Of a stretch of DNA of 39,776 nucleotides, positions 24,761-32,141 are shown piece after piece. The translations under genes and the position numbers were made by a program. The stretch comes from Bacteroidales bacterium (lineage in GTDB: Bacteria > Bacteroidota > Bacteroidia > Bacteroidales > UBA7960), in the NCBI GenBank assembly GCA_019429365.1, contig JAHYJD010000022.1, positions 1 to 39,776 on the forward strand, given 5' to 3'. Positions within the stretch are counted from its first letter, which is position 1. Each line of letters begins with the position of its first letter. Below the pieces are notes generated by a model. That model was not told the origin of the DNA, made no database searches, and saw only the letters and a program-made list of their open reading frames with translations.

Positions 24761-25419
24761 AACTCCAAAAACTCACTTACCATCATGGCGGTGGCACCCC
24801 AAATGGTGTGGCCGTTAATTTCAAAGCAAGGGGTTTGTAATCGATAACCGCCTATGAGGACTAATTCTTTTGTGCGGCAATTGGCAGTCTGGAAAAAATC
24901 GGAAAGTTCGATTTCAAGTATTGCTGCAACTTCCAGGGGATCAGCCTTAAAAGCGGGCCTTTCGCGGGTAATGCCTATGTAGGGGCTTACAATGTAGTTG
25001 CTTGGCGGGATAAACAGGTCGGAAAGCTTGCCAACGACTTCAATATCTGAAACCGGCACGCCTATCTCTTCATGGGTTTCGCGCAAGGCTGTATATTCAA
25101 GGCTGGGATCGGTGGTTTCGTAACGCCCGCCAGGGAATGATATTTGCCCGCTGTGTGCGCCGTTGTATTCGGGCCGTTTAATGAAAACCGTCGAAGGGTG
25201 GCCATTTTCATCGGGATAAAAAAGAAAAAGAACGGCGCTCTTCACTGCATTTTTGCCCTTGCCGAGGCTAATGATCTCCTGCTTGCGGTTAATTGGGGCC
25301 AGCTTGAGCTGGGCCTCCAGTCCAGGCAGGCGGTCGTAAGGCAAGCCCCGCAATAGGGAGACAAAGTCATTGAAATGGCTGATCTTTTCAGAAACGAGTT
25401 GCAGTTCTTCAGAAGTCAT
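24739..25419 (-). CDS. NUDIX hydrolase, probable CoA pyrophosphatase (NudL-like)
   Basis: 226 residues from ATG 25419; a TTG at 25440 would add 7 residues and is less likely. The NUDIX box is SFPGGRYETTDPSLEYTALRETHEEIGV, with the REThEEiG core and the TALRE spacing seen in CoA/acyl-CoA pyrophosphatases. HSGQISFPGG just before it is typical of this group, as is the downstream FIPPSNYIVSPYIG. These enzymes cut coenzyme A to 3',5'-ADP and phosphopantetheine. The stop codon lies in a weakly heptameric GGCAG-rich stretch. Divergent from the YiiX-like gene. Confidence 0.87.
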   Translation of the reverse strand: MTSEELQLVSEKISHFNDFVSLLRGLPYDRLPGLEAQLKLAPINRKQEIISLGKGKNAVKSAVLFLFYPDENGHPSTVFIKRPEYNGAHSGQISFPGGRYETTDPSLEYTALRETHEEIGVPVSDIEVVGKLSDLFIPPSNYIVSPYIGITRERPAFKADPLEVAAILEIELSDFFQTANCRTKELVLIGGYRLQTPCFEINGHTIWGATAMMVSEFLEFVGRQLR

Positions 25420-25446
25420 AAACGAGCGCAGAAAAAACAATTGCCT

Positions 25447-25454
25447 TACATTTG
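25447..25454 (+). promoter_or_regulatory. Putative -7 element of the YiiX-like gene
   Basis: TACATTTG matches TAnnTTTG exactly and is followed by CA. It lies 41 bases before the ATG at 25496. Confidence 0.65.
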
Positions 25455-25495
25455 CAAACGAAGGCCAAAATTAAACAAACCTACCCAAAGCAACA

Positions 25496-26161
25496 ATGAA
25501 GCCCGACCTATTGTTTTCCAGGCAACTGATTTCACTTTTCTTAGCGGGCTTGCTATTGGCATCATGCAGCTTTTTTACGGGCAAGGAAAATCAGAACCCC
25601 TCCTATCAGCTTTCGCAAGAAGAGCTTGAACTGCTGCAGCCCGGCGACATCATACTCAGGCAGGGCTTCGGAGTGGTGAGCCAGGCCATCAGCGAATTTC
25701 TTAACGAAGAGATCAGGGTTTCGCACGTGGCGTTGCTGAGCAAGGATTTTAAGGGTGAATGGCAGGTAATCCAGTCCATTTCGCAAAGGGTTTCGGAAGT
25801 GGATGGCGTGCAGCAGCAAGCCCTAACTTCCTTTGTCAGCGAAAGCGAAACCAACTCTATTGTGGTGGTCAGGTTCAGGGGCTACGAAAACGATCCCGGA
25901 TTAAACATGCGCATTGAACAGGCTGCAAAGGATTATTTGCAACAGCAGATTCCTTTCGATCACAGCTTCAGCCTGGAGGACACCACCCGTTTCTTTTGCT
26001 CAGAACTAATCTGGAGACTTTTCCTGGATGAAGCCGGGGTGGATATTTTCGAAAAGATGAACAAAGATGTACGCCGTGAACGCCTGCGTTTTGCATCTTT
26101 TTTCGATCCCGATTATTTTAAGGTGATCATAAACCACCATTTAAATAAAGATCAGGGCTGA
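25496..26161 (+). CDS. YiiX-like permuted papain-fold lipoprotein
   Basis: 221 residues. The signal sequence ends with a clear lipobox (LLLASC, Cys24). The mature protein has GDIILRQGFGVVSQAI, then VSHVALLSKD carrying the expected catalytic His, and late in the chain RFFCSELIWRLF carrying the catalytic Cys. The His-before-Cys order is the circularly permuted NlpC/P60 arrangement of the YiiX/YaeF/Poxvirus G6R group. Probably a periplasmic thiol hydrolase or amidase; substrate unknown. Overlaps the photolyase gene tail-to-tail by 10 bases. Confidence 0.85.
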   Translation: MKPDLLFSRQLISLFLAGLLLASCSFFTGKENQNPSYQLSQEELELLQPGDIILRQGFGVVSQAISEFLNEEIRVSHVALLSKDFKGEWQVIQSISQRVSEVDGVQQQALTSFVSESETNSIVVVRFRGYENDPGLNMRIEQAAKDYLQQQIPFDHSFSLEDTTRFFCSELIWRLFLDEAGVDIFEKMNKDVRRERLRFASFFDPDYFKVIINHHLNKDQG

Positions 26162-27447
26162 AGCGCTTTTTTGTAAGCTGCCAGGCAGCGCTCACGGGCC
26201 AGTTTATGGTCCACAATGGGATCAGGATAATTGCTGGTGCCAAACGCAGGAATCCATTTTTTAATGAACACCTCATCCGGATCAAATTTCTTTTGCTGTT
26301 CCGACGGATTAAAAATGCGGAAATAGGGTGCTGCATCGGTGCCGGTGCCGGCGCTCCATTGCCAGCCCCCATTATTTGAGGAAAGTTCGAAGTCGAAAAG
26401 CTTTTCGGCAAACCAGGCTTCGCCCCATCGCCAGTCGATGAGCAGGTGCTTGGTAAGAAAGCTGGCCGTGACCATTCGCAGGCGGTTGTGCATATACCCT
26501 GTGGCCGCCAGTTGCCGCATGCCCGCATCAACCATGGGGAAACCCGTTCGGCCCTGCTTCCAAAGTTCAAATTCTGTTTCGTTATTGCGCCATTCAATAC
26601 GATCGTATTCGGGCCTGAACGACTTCTTTACCACCTGCGGGAAGTGCTGCAGGATCATGGCATAGAACTCGCGCCAGATCAGTTCGTTCAGAAAGGTTTC
26701 ATTGAGTTCACGGGCAATTTTAACCAGCTTTCGAATGCTTATCGTGCCAAACCGCAAATGGGGACTAAGCCGCGACACCCCATTGATAGCCGGGAAATTG
26801 CGGGTTTCGTGGTAGTTGCGAATCAAGTCCTCATCAATGACAGCTACCGGCATTTCTATTCCTGAAGGTTCAAATCCAAGCTCTTTAAGTGAGGGCATTG
26901 GGGGCAAATCACCCTTATGGCAGTTTTTCAGCAGGGTTTCCGAGGGGAATTCGGCAATATGCCGGCTTTCGAGCACTTCCTTCCAGCGACGGCTGTATGG
27001 GGTAAAAACGGTATAGGGCGTTCCATCAGATTTCAGGGCTTCATTGCCTCCAAGTACGAGGTGATCGAGTTCCTGGTAAAAACCAATGCCATGCGAAGCC
27101 AGCAGTGCCCTGACCTTTTCGTCACGTTCCATGCCATAAGGCTCGTGATCGGCATTGCAATAAACGGCATCAATTTCGTATTTACCCAGCAATTCCTTGA
27201 AAACATCAAAGGGTTTGCCCTTTCTTACCAGGATGCCACTGCCCTGCTTCCTAAGGACCTGATCCATCCCCGAAAGGGTATGGTGAATGAACTCAACACG
27301 GTGGTCATTCCGCGGAAGCGGATCCAGGATATCCTCATCGAAAATAAACAGTGGGAGCACCTTTTCAGCGCCTTCCAGCGCCTTGAAAAAGGCCTTGTTA
27401 TCGTGGAGGCGCAAATCGCGCCGAAACCAGAAAATCGTAAAACTCAT
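26152..27447 (-). CDS. phrB: Deoxyribodipyrimidine photolyase (cryptochrome/photolyase family)
   Basis: 431 residues, short but within range for class I photolyases. The N-terminal antenna domain starts FTIFWFRRDLRLHDN. The C-terminal FAD domain shows SRLSPHLRFGTIS, LIWREFYAMIL, GMRQLAATGYMHNRLRMVTASFLTKHLLIDWRWGE and NNGGWQWSAGTGTDAAPYFRIFNP, all hallmark CPD photolyase segments. It reverses UV-induced cyclobutane pyrimidine dimers using light. Nearby DNA-repair partners are absent. A tract of short repeats lies directly upstream. Confidence 0.95.
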   Translation of the reverse strand: MSFTIFWFRRDLRLHDNKAFFKALEGAEKVLPLFIFDEDILDPLPRNDHRVEFIHHTLSGMDQVLRKQGSGILVRKGKPFDVFKELLGKYEIDAVYCNADHEPYGMERDEKVRALLASHGIGFYQELDHLVLGGNEALKSDGTPYTVFTPYSRRWKEVLESRHIAEFPSETLLKNCHKGDLPPMPSLKELGFEPSGIEMPVAVIDEDLIRNYHETRNFPAINGVSRLSPHLRFGTISIRKLVKIARELNETFLNELIWREFYAMILQHFPQVVKKSFRPEYDRIEWRNNETEFELWKQGRTGFPMVDAGMRQLAATGYMHNRLRMVTASFLTKHLLIDWRWGEAWFAEKLFDFELSSNNGGWQWSAGTGTDAAPYFRIFNPSEQQKKFDPDEVFIKKWIPAFGTSNYPDPIVDHKLARERCLAAYKKALQP

Positions 27448-27450
27448 GTA

Positions 27451-27498
27451 GATTACACGGATTATAAAAAGATTACAAAGATTTTAACGGATTGCAAG
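27451..27498. repeat. Irregular GATT-headed repeats upstream of the photolyase gene
   Basis: On the + strand five units of 9 to 11 bases each begin with GATT: GATTACACG, GATTATAAAAA, GATTACAAA, GATTTTAACG, GATTGCAAG. They occupy the leader region of the photolyase gene and adjoin a second array at 27507. Confidence 0.7.
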
Positions 27499-27506
27499 GA
27501 TTTTTT

Positions 27507-27569
27507 CTGATGACTTTCGACTGATGACTTTTTAAACTTCCGGCTTCGGACTCCCGACTTCGGACTTCC
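27507..27569. repeat. Nine phase-locked heptamers running into the metallophosphoesterase stop codon
   Basis: On the + strand: CTGATGA, CTTTCGA, CTGATGA, CTTTTTA, AACTTCC, GGCTTCG, GACTCCC, GACTTCG, GACTTCC, with no indel. The last five and a half units are coding (27532-27569) and produce the odd C-terminal residues SEVGSPKPEV of the metallophosphoesterase. Confidence 0.8.
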
Positions 27570-28818
27570 TTAAAACAATCAACGTGATCTCCGGCGGCAT
27601 ACCAACCCTTCCGGGGAAGCTCAGGTAGCCGAAACCACGGTTCACGTAAAGTTTTTGGTTGCCTTCGTGGTAAAGGCCGCTCCATTCAGTGTATTTATAT
27701 TGCACCGGGCTCCAGTTAATCAGGCGATTGCTAATGCCAAATTGCATGCCATGGGTGTGGCCACTAAGGGTCAGGTTCACATCGGTATCGGGTATCACCT
27801 GTTCGCGCCAGTGCGAGGGGTCATGCGACAGAAGAATTTTAAAAGGGAAACTGGCATTTTCGCCCAGGGCTTTTTCAAGGTCACCGTATTGTGCAAAGGG
27901 CGGCAAGCCCCAGTTTTCAATACCAGCTATCATTATAGAGTCATTGCCACGAACAACAAAAACATGCTCGTTGAGCAGCATCCTGAAGCCCATTTCGGTT
28001 TGCACCTCCACCAGGCGTCCAATATTTGAGTCTTTCTCATCGATGGTGCCCCAGCGACGGTAGTCGCCCATATCGTGGTTGCCCAAGACAGAAAACATCC
28101 CGTCAATTGTCTTCAATTGCTGAAAAACAGGAATGAACTTTTCTGCTTCCCTGGCTTCGTTATTTACCATATCGCCGGTAAAGACTACCAGGTCAGGCTG
28201 TAAGCCGGCGATCACACCAAGCCCGGCAGCAACGGCCTCTTCACGGCTGAAGCTCCCCAGGTGGGCATCAGAGAATTGCACCAGCCGGTAGCCATCAAAG
28301 CTCTCGGGCAAGTCGTCGAACCATACCTCCACCTCTTCTACCTCGAAATTATAGCGTCCAAAGCTGAGCCCGTAAAGAGTAACAGAGAACATATACGCGG
28401 CAAAAATTAATCCCAGCAAGGGCACAATCAAACTGTAGCGCAAGCGTCCAAGGGGAATATTTATCTTTGGATAGGACGTAAAAATCCGCTGAGAAAGCCT
28501 AAGAGCAAGGATTTTGAGGTCGTACAATACCACAAACAGAAAGAAGCTTGCCTTGGGGATAAATAGGAGCATAAAGGCACCCATGATGACATAAAACTGC
28601 CGGTATTTCACATAGTCTTCAAGGCCATTGCCTCTAACATACCAAGCCCAGGCCACGGCAAAAACCAAAAAGCCTATATCAACAAGCCAGTAGGTTTTTA
28701 AAACGAATTTCCGGAAAAAGTCAAGATGCCGGTGTGAAAACAACTTCCGCATTCCGCGGTAAGCATAAAAATCGATAAGGATGAGGATGGCAAGGAGAAA
28801 AACAATTCGAAGCAACAT
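27532..28818 (-). CDS. Membrane-anchored metallophosphoesterase
   Basis: 428 residues from ATG 28818; an in-frame extension to 28938 would place 40 polar residues before the first membrane segment and is rejected. Four membrane spans lie in the first 160 residues or so (about 2-22, 51-68, 79-108, 134-154). The catalytic calcineurin-like domain has VQFSDAHLGSF near residue 180, FTGDMVNNEA, VLGNHDMGDY, LLSHDPSHW and LSGHTHGMQFG, covering all metal ligands. Such YkuE/YaeI-like proteins are phosphohydrolases, sometimes on lipid precursors; the substrate is unknown. The last 11 residues are encoded by a heptamer repeat array. A -7 element on the - strand lies at 28908-28915. Confidence 0.9.
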   Translation of the reverse strand: MLLRIVFLLAILILIDFYAYRGMRKLFSHRHLDFFRKFVLKTYWLVDIGFLVFAVAWAWYVRGNGLEDYVKYRQFYVIMGAFMLLFIPKASFFLFVVLYDLKILALRLSQRIFTSYPKINIPLGRLRYSLIVPLLGLIFAAYMFSVTLYGLSFGRYNFEVEEVEVWFDDLPESFDGYRLVQFSDAHLGSFSREEAVAAGLGVIAGLQPDLVVFTGDMVNNEAREAEKFIPVFQQLKTIDGMFSVLGNHDMGDYRRWGTIDEKDSNIGRLVEVQTEMGFRMLLNEHVFVVRGNDSIMIAGIENWGLPPFAQYGDLEKALGENASFPFKILLSHDPSHWREQVIPDTDVNLTLSGHTHGMQFGISNRLINWSPVQYKYTEWSGLYHEGNQKLYVNRGFGYLSFPGRVGMPPEITLIVLRKSEVGSPKPEV

Positions 28819-28869
28819 TAATTCCGAAAAAATATTTAAACGTGATGATTTGATTATGTTTGTAAACCT

Positions 28870-28877
28870 TACCTTTG
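28870..28877 (+). promoter_or_regulatory. Putative -7 element of the AAE transporter gene
   Basis: TACCTTTG is an exact TAnnTTTG match, 86 bases before the ATG at 28964. It is the left arm of a 9-bp inverted repeat whose right arm is the opposing promoter element. Confidence 0.55.
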
Positions 28878-28907
28878 GAGCAATAAACGTACCAAACATG
28901 AAGCTTG

Positions 28908-28915
28908 CAAAGGTA
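28908..28915 (-). promoter_or_regulatory. Putative -7 element of the metallophosphoesterase gene
   Basis: On the - strand TACCTTTG followed by CA, an exact match, 89 bases before the ATG at 28818. It lies downstream of the + strand element, so the two promoters would fire toward each other. Confidence 0.55.
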
Positions 28916-28963
28916 ATGTTTGTTGGCAAGTAAAACACTAAAATTCAGCGATTTGTTCAGCTT

Positions 28964-30553
28964 ATGACACAGGTAGTTTTTGAGGGATATTTTGTACTTT
29001 TTCTTATCATTACACTGGGCATTGCCATTGGCAATATTAAGTTCAAAGGCTTTTCACTCGATATTTCAGCGGTAATTTTCGTGGCCCTTCTTCTGGGTCA
29101 TTATGGCTTTGTGGTGCCTCCGGCTTTTCAAACCATAGGCCTGCTGTTTTTCATTTTTACCATTGGCATACAGGCGGGTCCCGGGTTTTTTGATGCCTTT
29201 CAGAAATTTGGGCGGCAATTGCTGCTGATATGTGTCATACTGGTTTCCATCGCGGCCGGCTTAAGTTTTTCGCTTTCGCGGATTTACGACATACACCCTT
29301 ATTTGGGCGTGGGGCTTTTTAACGGGGCGCTGACCAGCACCCCTGGCCTGGCTGCGGCCATCGACATTACCGGCTCACCCATGGCCTCCATTGGCTATGG
29401 GGTGGCCTATCCTGCTGGTGCCGTGCTGGCCATACTCATCATTCACCTTTTGCCTTCGCTGCTTAGGGTAGACCTGAAAAAGGAAGAGAAAAAATACCTG
29501 GATAAAATTACGGAAGAATTTCCGGAGGTGATAAACCGCAATTTTCTGGTTGAGAATCAGAATATTCACGGAAAAACCCTGAAAGAACTGGAGATCGGCA
29601 CCATGACCGGGGCGGTGATTTCGCGCGTGAAACACGATAACCTGGCCTTTACTCCCACTGCCGGTACCCGCCTTTTCCTGGGTGACATTGTAAAGGTGGT
29701 GGGCACTGAAGCCGCCCTGCATAAGGTGGAGTTTATGATCGGGAAACCGACCAATGAAGAGATTTCGCTGGCCGAAGAGTTTGAGGTAAACTGGGTGCTG
29801 GTTACCAACAAAAAGGTGATCAACAAAAGCCTGCATTCGCTCAACCTGACAGCCTATTACGGTGGCACCATTACGCGCATCCGCCGCAGCGGTATAGACC
29901 TGAGTCCAAAGGGTACTTCAACCCTTCGATTTGGCGACAAGGTGCTTTTGGCTTGCGAAAAAGAGAATATGCGCAAGGTAATGAAGCTGCTTGGCAACGA
30001 TGAAAAACGCCTCCGGGAAACCGATTTTTTGCCCATCAGCCTGGGTATTATCATTGGCATACTACTGGGCTCCATCAGCATTCCTTTTTTCGGATTCTTT
30101 GATTTCAGGCTGGGGCTGACAGGCGGGGTTTTGACAACTGCCTTGGTGCTTAGTAGGATCGGAAAGACCGGCCCGATTATCTGGTCCATGTCGGGCAGCG
30201 GAAATCAGCTGCTGCGCAAGCTGGGGCTGCTCATGTTTCTTGCCGCCGTTGGCACCCAGGCCGGAGCAAACATAATGGAAACGCTGGCACAGCACGGTTG
30301 GAAATTGCTCTGGGTAGGAATGGTCATTACGGTCCTGCCAATGGTCATCACCACTTTGATAGGTCATTATTTAATGCGCCTGAACTTCATTACCCTTCTT
30401 GGGGTAGTAGCAGGAAGCATGACCAGCACGCCCGGCTTGGCAGCTGCCGACTCGAAAACAGAAACCGATGCCGCCTCCGTGGGCTACGCCACCGTTTATC
30501 CCATGGCGCTGGTATTGATGATCATTTTTTCGCAACTGCTCAGCATGGTTTAA
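28964..30553 (+). CDS. AspT/YidE-type transporter (aspartate-alanine exchanger superfamily)
   Basis: 529 residues. Two membrane halves of about five spans each (1-175 and 355-529) flank a soluble region with two TrkA-C (RCK_C) domains, one from about 195 to 270 and one from 285 to 345. The halves carry the same signature, ALTSTPGLAAA in the first and SMTSTPGLAAAD in the second, as expected for this internally duplicated family, and each ends with a GY-x-x-x-YP motif. AspT swaps aspartate for alanine; most relatives, such as E. coli YidE/YbjL, have no known substrate. It converges on the S10 peptidase gene with a 22-base gap. Confidence 0.9.
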   Translation: MTQVVFEGYFVLFLIITLGIAIGNIKFKGFSLDISAVIFVALLLGHYGFVVPPAFQTIGLLFFIFTIGIQAGPGFFDAFQKFGRQLLLICVILVSIAAGLSFSLSRIYDIHPYLGVGLFNGALTSTPGLAAAIDITGSPMASIGYGVAYPAGAVLAILIIHLLPSLLRVDLKKEEKKYLDKITEEFPEVINRNFLVENQNIHGKTLKELEIGTMTGAVISRVKHDNLAFTPTAGTRLFLGDIVKVVGTEAALHKVEFMIGKPTNEEISLAEEFEVNWVLVTNKKVINKSLHSLNLTAYYGGTITRIRRSGIDLSPKGTSTLRFGDKVLLACEKENMRKVMKLLGNDEKRLRETDFLPISLGIIIGILLGSISIPFFGFFDFRLGLTGGVLTTALVLSRIGKTGPIIWSMSGSGNQLLRKLGLLMFLAAVGTQAGANIMETLAQHGWKLLWVGMVITVLPMVITTLIGHYLMRLNFITLLGVVAGSMTSTPGLAAADSKTETDAASVGYATVYPMALVLMIIFSQLLSMV

Positions 30554-30575
30554 TTACCCTTTCGGGGAAAAAAGA

Positions 30576-32048
30576 TCAGTACCTTGCCGGGAGGTCCTTT
30601 GCAGGAATGGTGTTCCGGATAAAATCCCTGATATCGTCGTTTGAATTTTTGAGGTCTTCGGCTCGCAGGTACATCATATGCCCGCTTTCGTATCCTTTGA
30701 AGAAAAAACGGTCTTTCAGCCTTCCGCTTGGATCTAAGTGCCACATGGTATATTTGGCGTTGAAGTATGTGGTGGCCCCATCGAAATAACCAGACTGGAT
30801 GAGCGTATGCAAAAAAGGATTCTGTGCCATAGCCAGGCGCAGGTTTTCACCGGTGCGGTCGCCTTCGTTGTCCCATGGCCGAACAGGGCCGAAAATATTA
30901 TACTTCACATCGGTTTCGTATTTCAGCACATTGCGCAGGTAATGATTGATGGCTGGTGTAAAGGAGTGCTTCCACGAGGCCATTTCGGAGTTGTAGTCGG
31001 GCGCAACACCGGCATCCTGTCGGTCGATGCCTTTGTAGCGCGAATCGAGCCGGCCAATGGTGAATCCCACCTCGCGCAGCAGGTCTTTCCAAAAAAAATT
31101 GTTTGGCACATTCAGGTTATGCTGGGCTACGCTAGTTTCGCTCAATCCCGAATACCGGGCGAAATGTGTAATGGCTGCCTTTCTCTCCTGCTCATCCGCC
31201 CATGCGCCTTTTGCCATTACCGGCAACAATTCGTTCATGGTGTAACTTTCCACCTCTTCGAGCAATTCTTCGAGGTTTTTTTCCTGAAGTTCAGGTGCCA
31301 GTTTCTGATGATACCATGCGGTGGCCGCGAAATACGGCAGGCGGTTGGCAGCGCCAACAGGGCCTCCCCTGTCGATGCCAAGGTTGGTGGGCGACACCAG
31401 CACCACCCCGTTCAGATACATACCATTGCCTTGCAGGGCCTGGGCCAGACCTGATACCCTTGTGGTTCCATAACTCTCGCCGATCAGATATTTCGGCGAA
31501 AGCCAGCGATTGGCACGGGTGACAAAAGCCTGTATCCACTCAGAAAGATAGCGGACGTCTTGATTTACTCCAAAAAACTGCTCACGTTTTGCTTCCTGAT
31601 CCAGTATACGGGAATAGCCAGTATTGACGGGATCAATATAAACAATATCGGCTACATCAATTATTGAGTGCGGGTTTTCCTGGTAACCATATGGCTGCAG
31701 CGGATAACCCTCACTGTCAATCTGCAGGTGATAAGGGCCGGTATAGGCCAGGTGCATCCATACCGAAGCTGAACCGGGGCCACCGTTAAAAGAGAACACA
31801 ATGGGCCTTTCGTTTTTGTTCCTGACATCCGAACGCTCGTAAAAAACATAAAATAAGGTAGCTGCTGGCTTGCCTTCCTCGTCCCACACAGGCATGGTAC
31901 CGGCAGTTGCTGTAAATGGCACTCTCTGCCCATTAATAATCAGCGAATGCTGGGTTACAACCTCCGATTCGGCTTCAATCTTGCGCTCCTGTGCCAATAG
32001 TACCGAAGCAAATATCAAAAGAAAAATCATGGATGCAAACTTCTTCAT
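30576..32048 (-). CDS. Secreted S10-family serine carboxypeptidase
   Basis: 490 residues from ATG 32048, which begins the signal peptide MKKFASMIFLLIFASVLLAQ; the frame open to 32117 would put 23 residues ahead of it. The alpha/beta-hydrolase fold shows SFNGGPGSASVW (oxyanion hole region), IDPVNTGYSR, the nucleophile in LIGESYGTTRVSG, and a C-terminal YESGHMMYL with the catalytic His. The acidic residue is probably the Asp in SGYFDGATTY. S10 enzymes remove C-terminal residues from peptides at acid pH. Probably periplasmic or outer-membrane associated. Confidence 0.92.
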   Translation of the reverse strand: MKKFASMIFLLIFASVLLAQERKIEAESEVVTQHSLIINGQRVPFTATAGTMPVWDEEGKPAATLFYVFYERSDVRNKNERPIVFSFNGGPGSASVWMHLAYTGPYHLQIDSEGYPLQPYGYQENPHSIIDVADIVYIDPVNTGYSRILDQEAKREQFFGVNQDVRYLSEWIQAFVTRANRWLSPKYLIGESYGTTRVSGLAQALQGNGMYLNGVVLVSPTNLGIDRGGPVGAANRLPYFAATAWYHQKLAPELQEKNLEELLEEVESYTMNELLPVMAKGAWADEQERKAAITHFARYSGLSETSVAQHNLNVPNNFFWKDLLREVGFTIGRLDSRYKGIDRQDAGVAPDYNSEMASWKHSFTPAINHYLRNVLKYETDVKYNIFGPVRPWDNEGDRTGENLRLAMAQNPFLHTLIQSGYFDGATTYFNAKYTMWHLDPSGRLKDRFFFKGYESGHMMYLRAEDLKNSNDDIRDFIRNTIPAKDLPARY

Positions 32049-32141
32049 AAGGCAATGATTTAAAGGGAATAAAGTGACAAGGCGAATATAATAAATATCC
32101 GCCTTGTAATGATTCAATGAAAAGGAAAGTTTTTCCCAGGG

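Noticed and set aside
28819-28938. 40-residue N-terminal extension of the metallophosphoesterase
   Set aside because: It precedes the natural membrane-anchor start and would overlap the divergent promoter region.
30553-30576. CCC-TTTC-GGGG mini-hairpin between the transporter and S10 genes as a terminator
   Set aside because: Stem of three to four pairs, too short to support a call.
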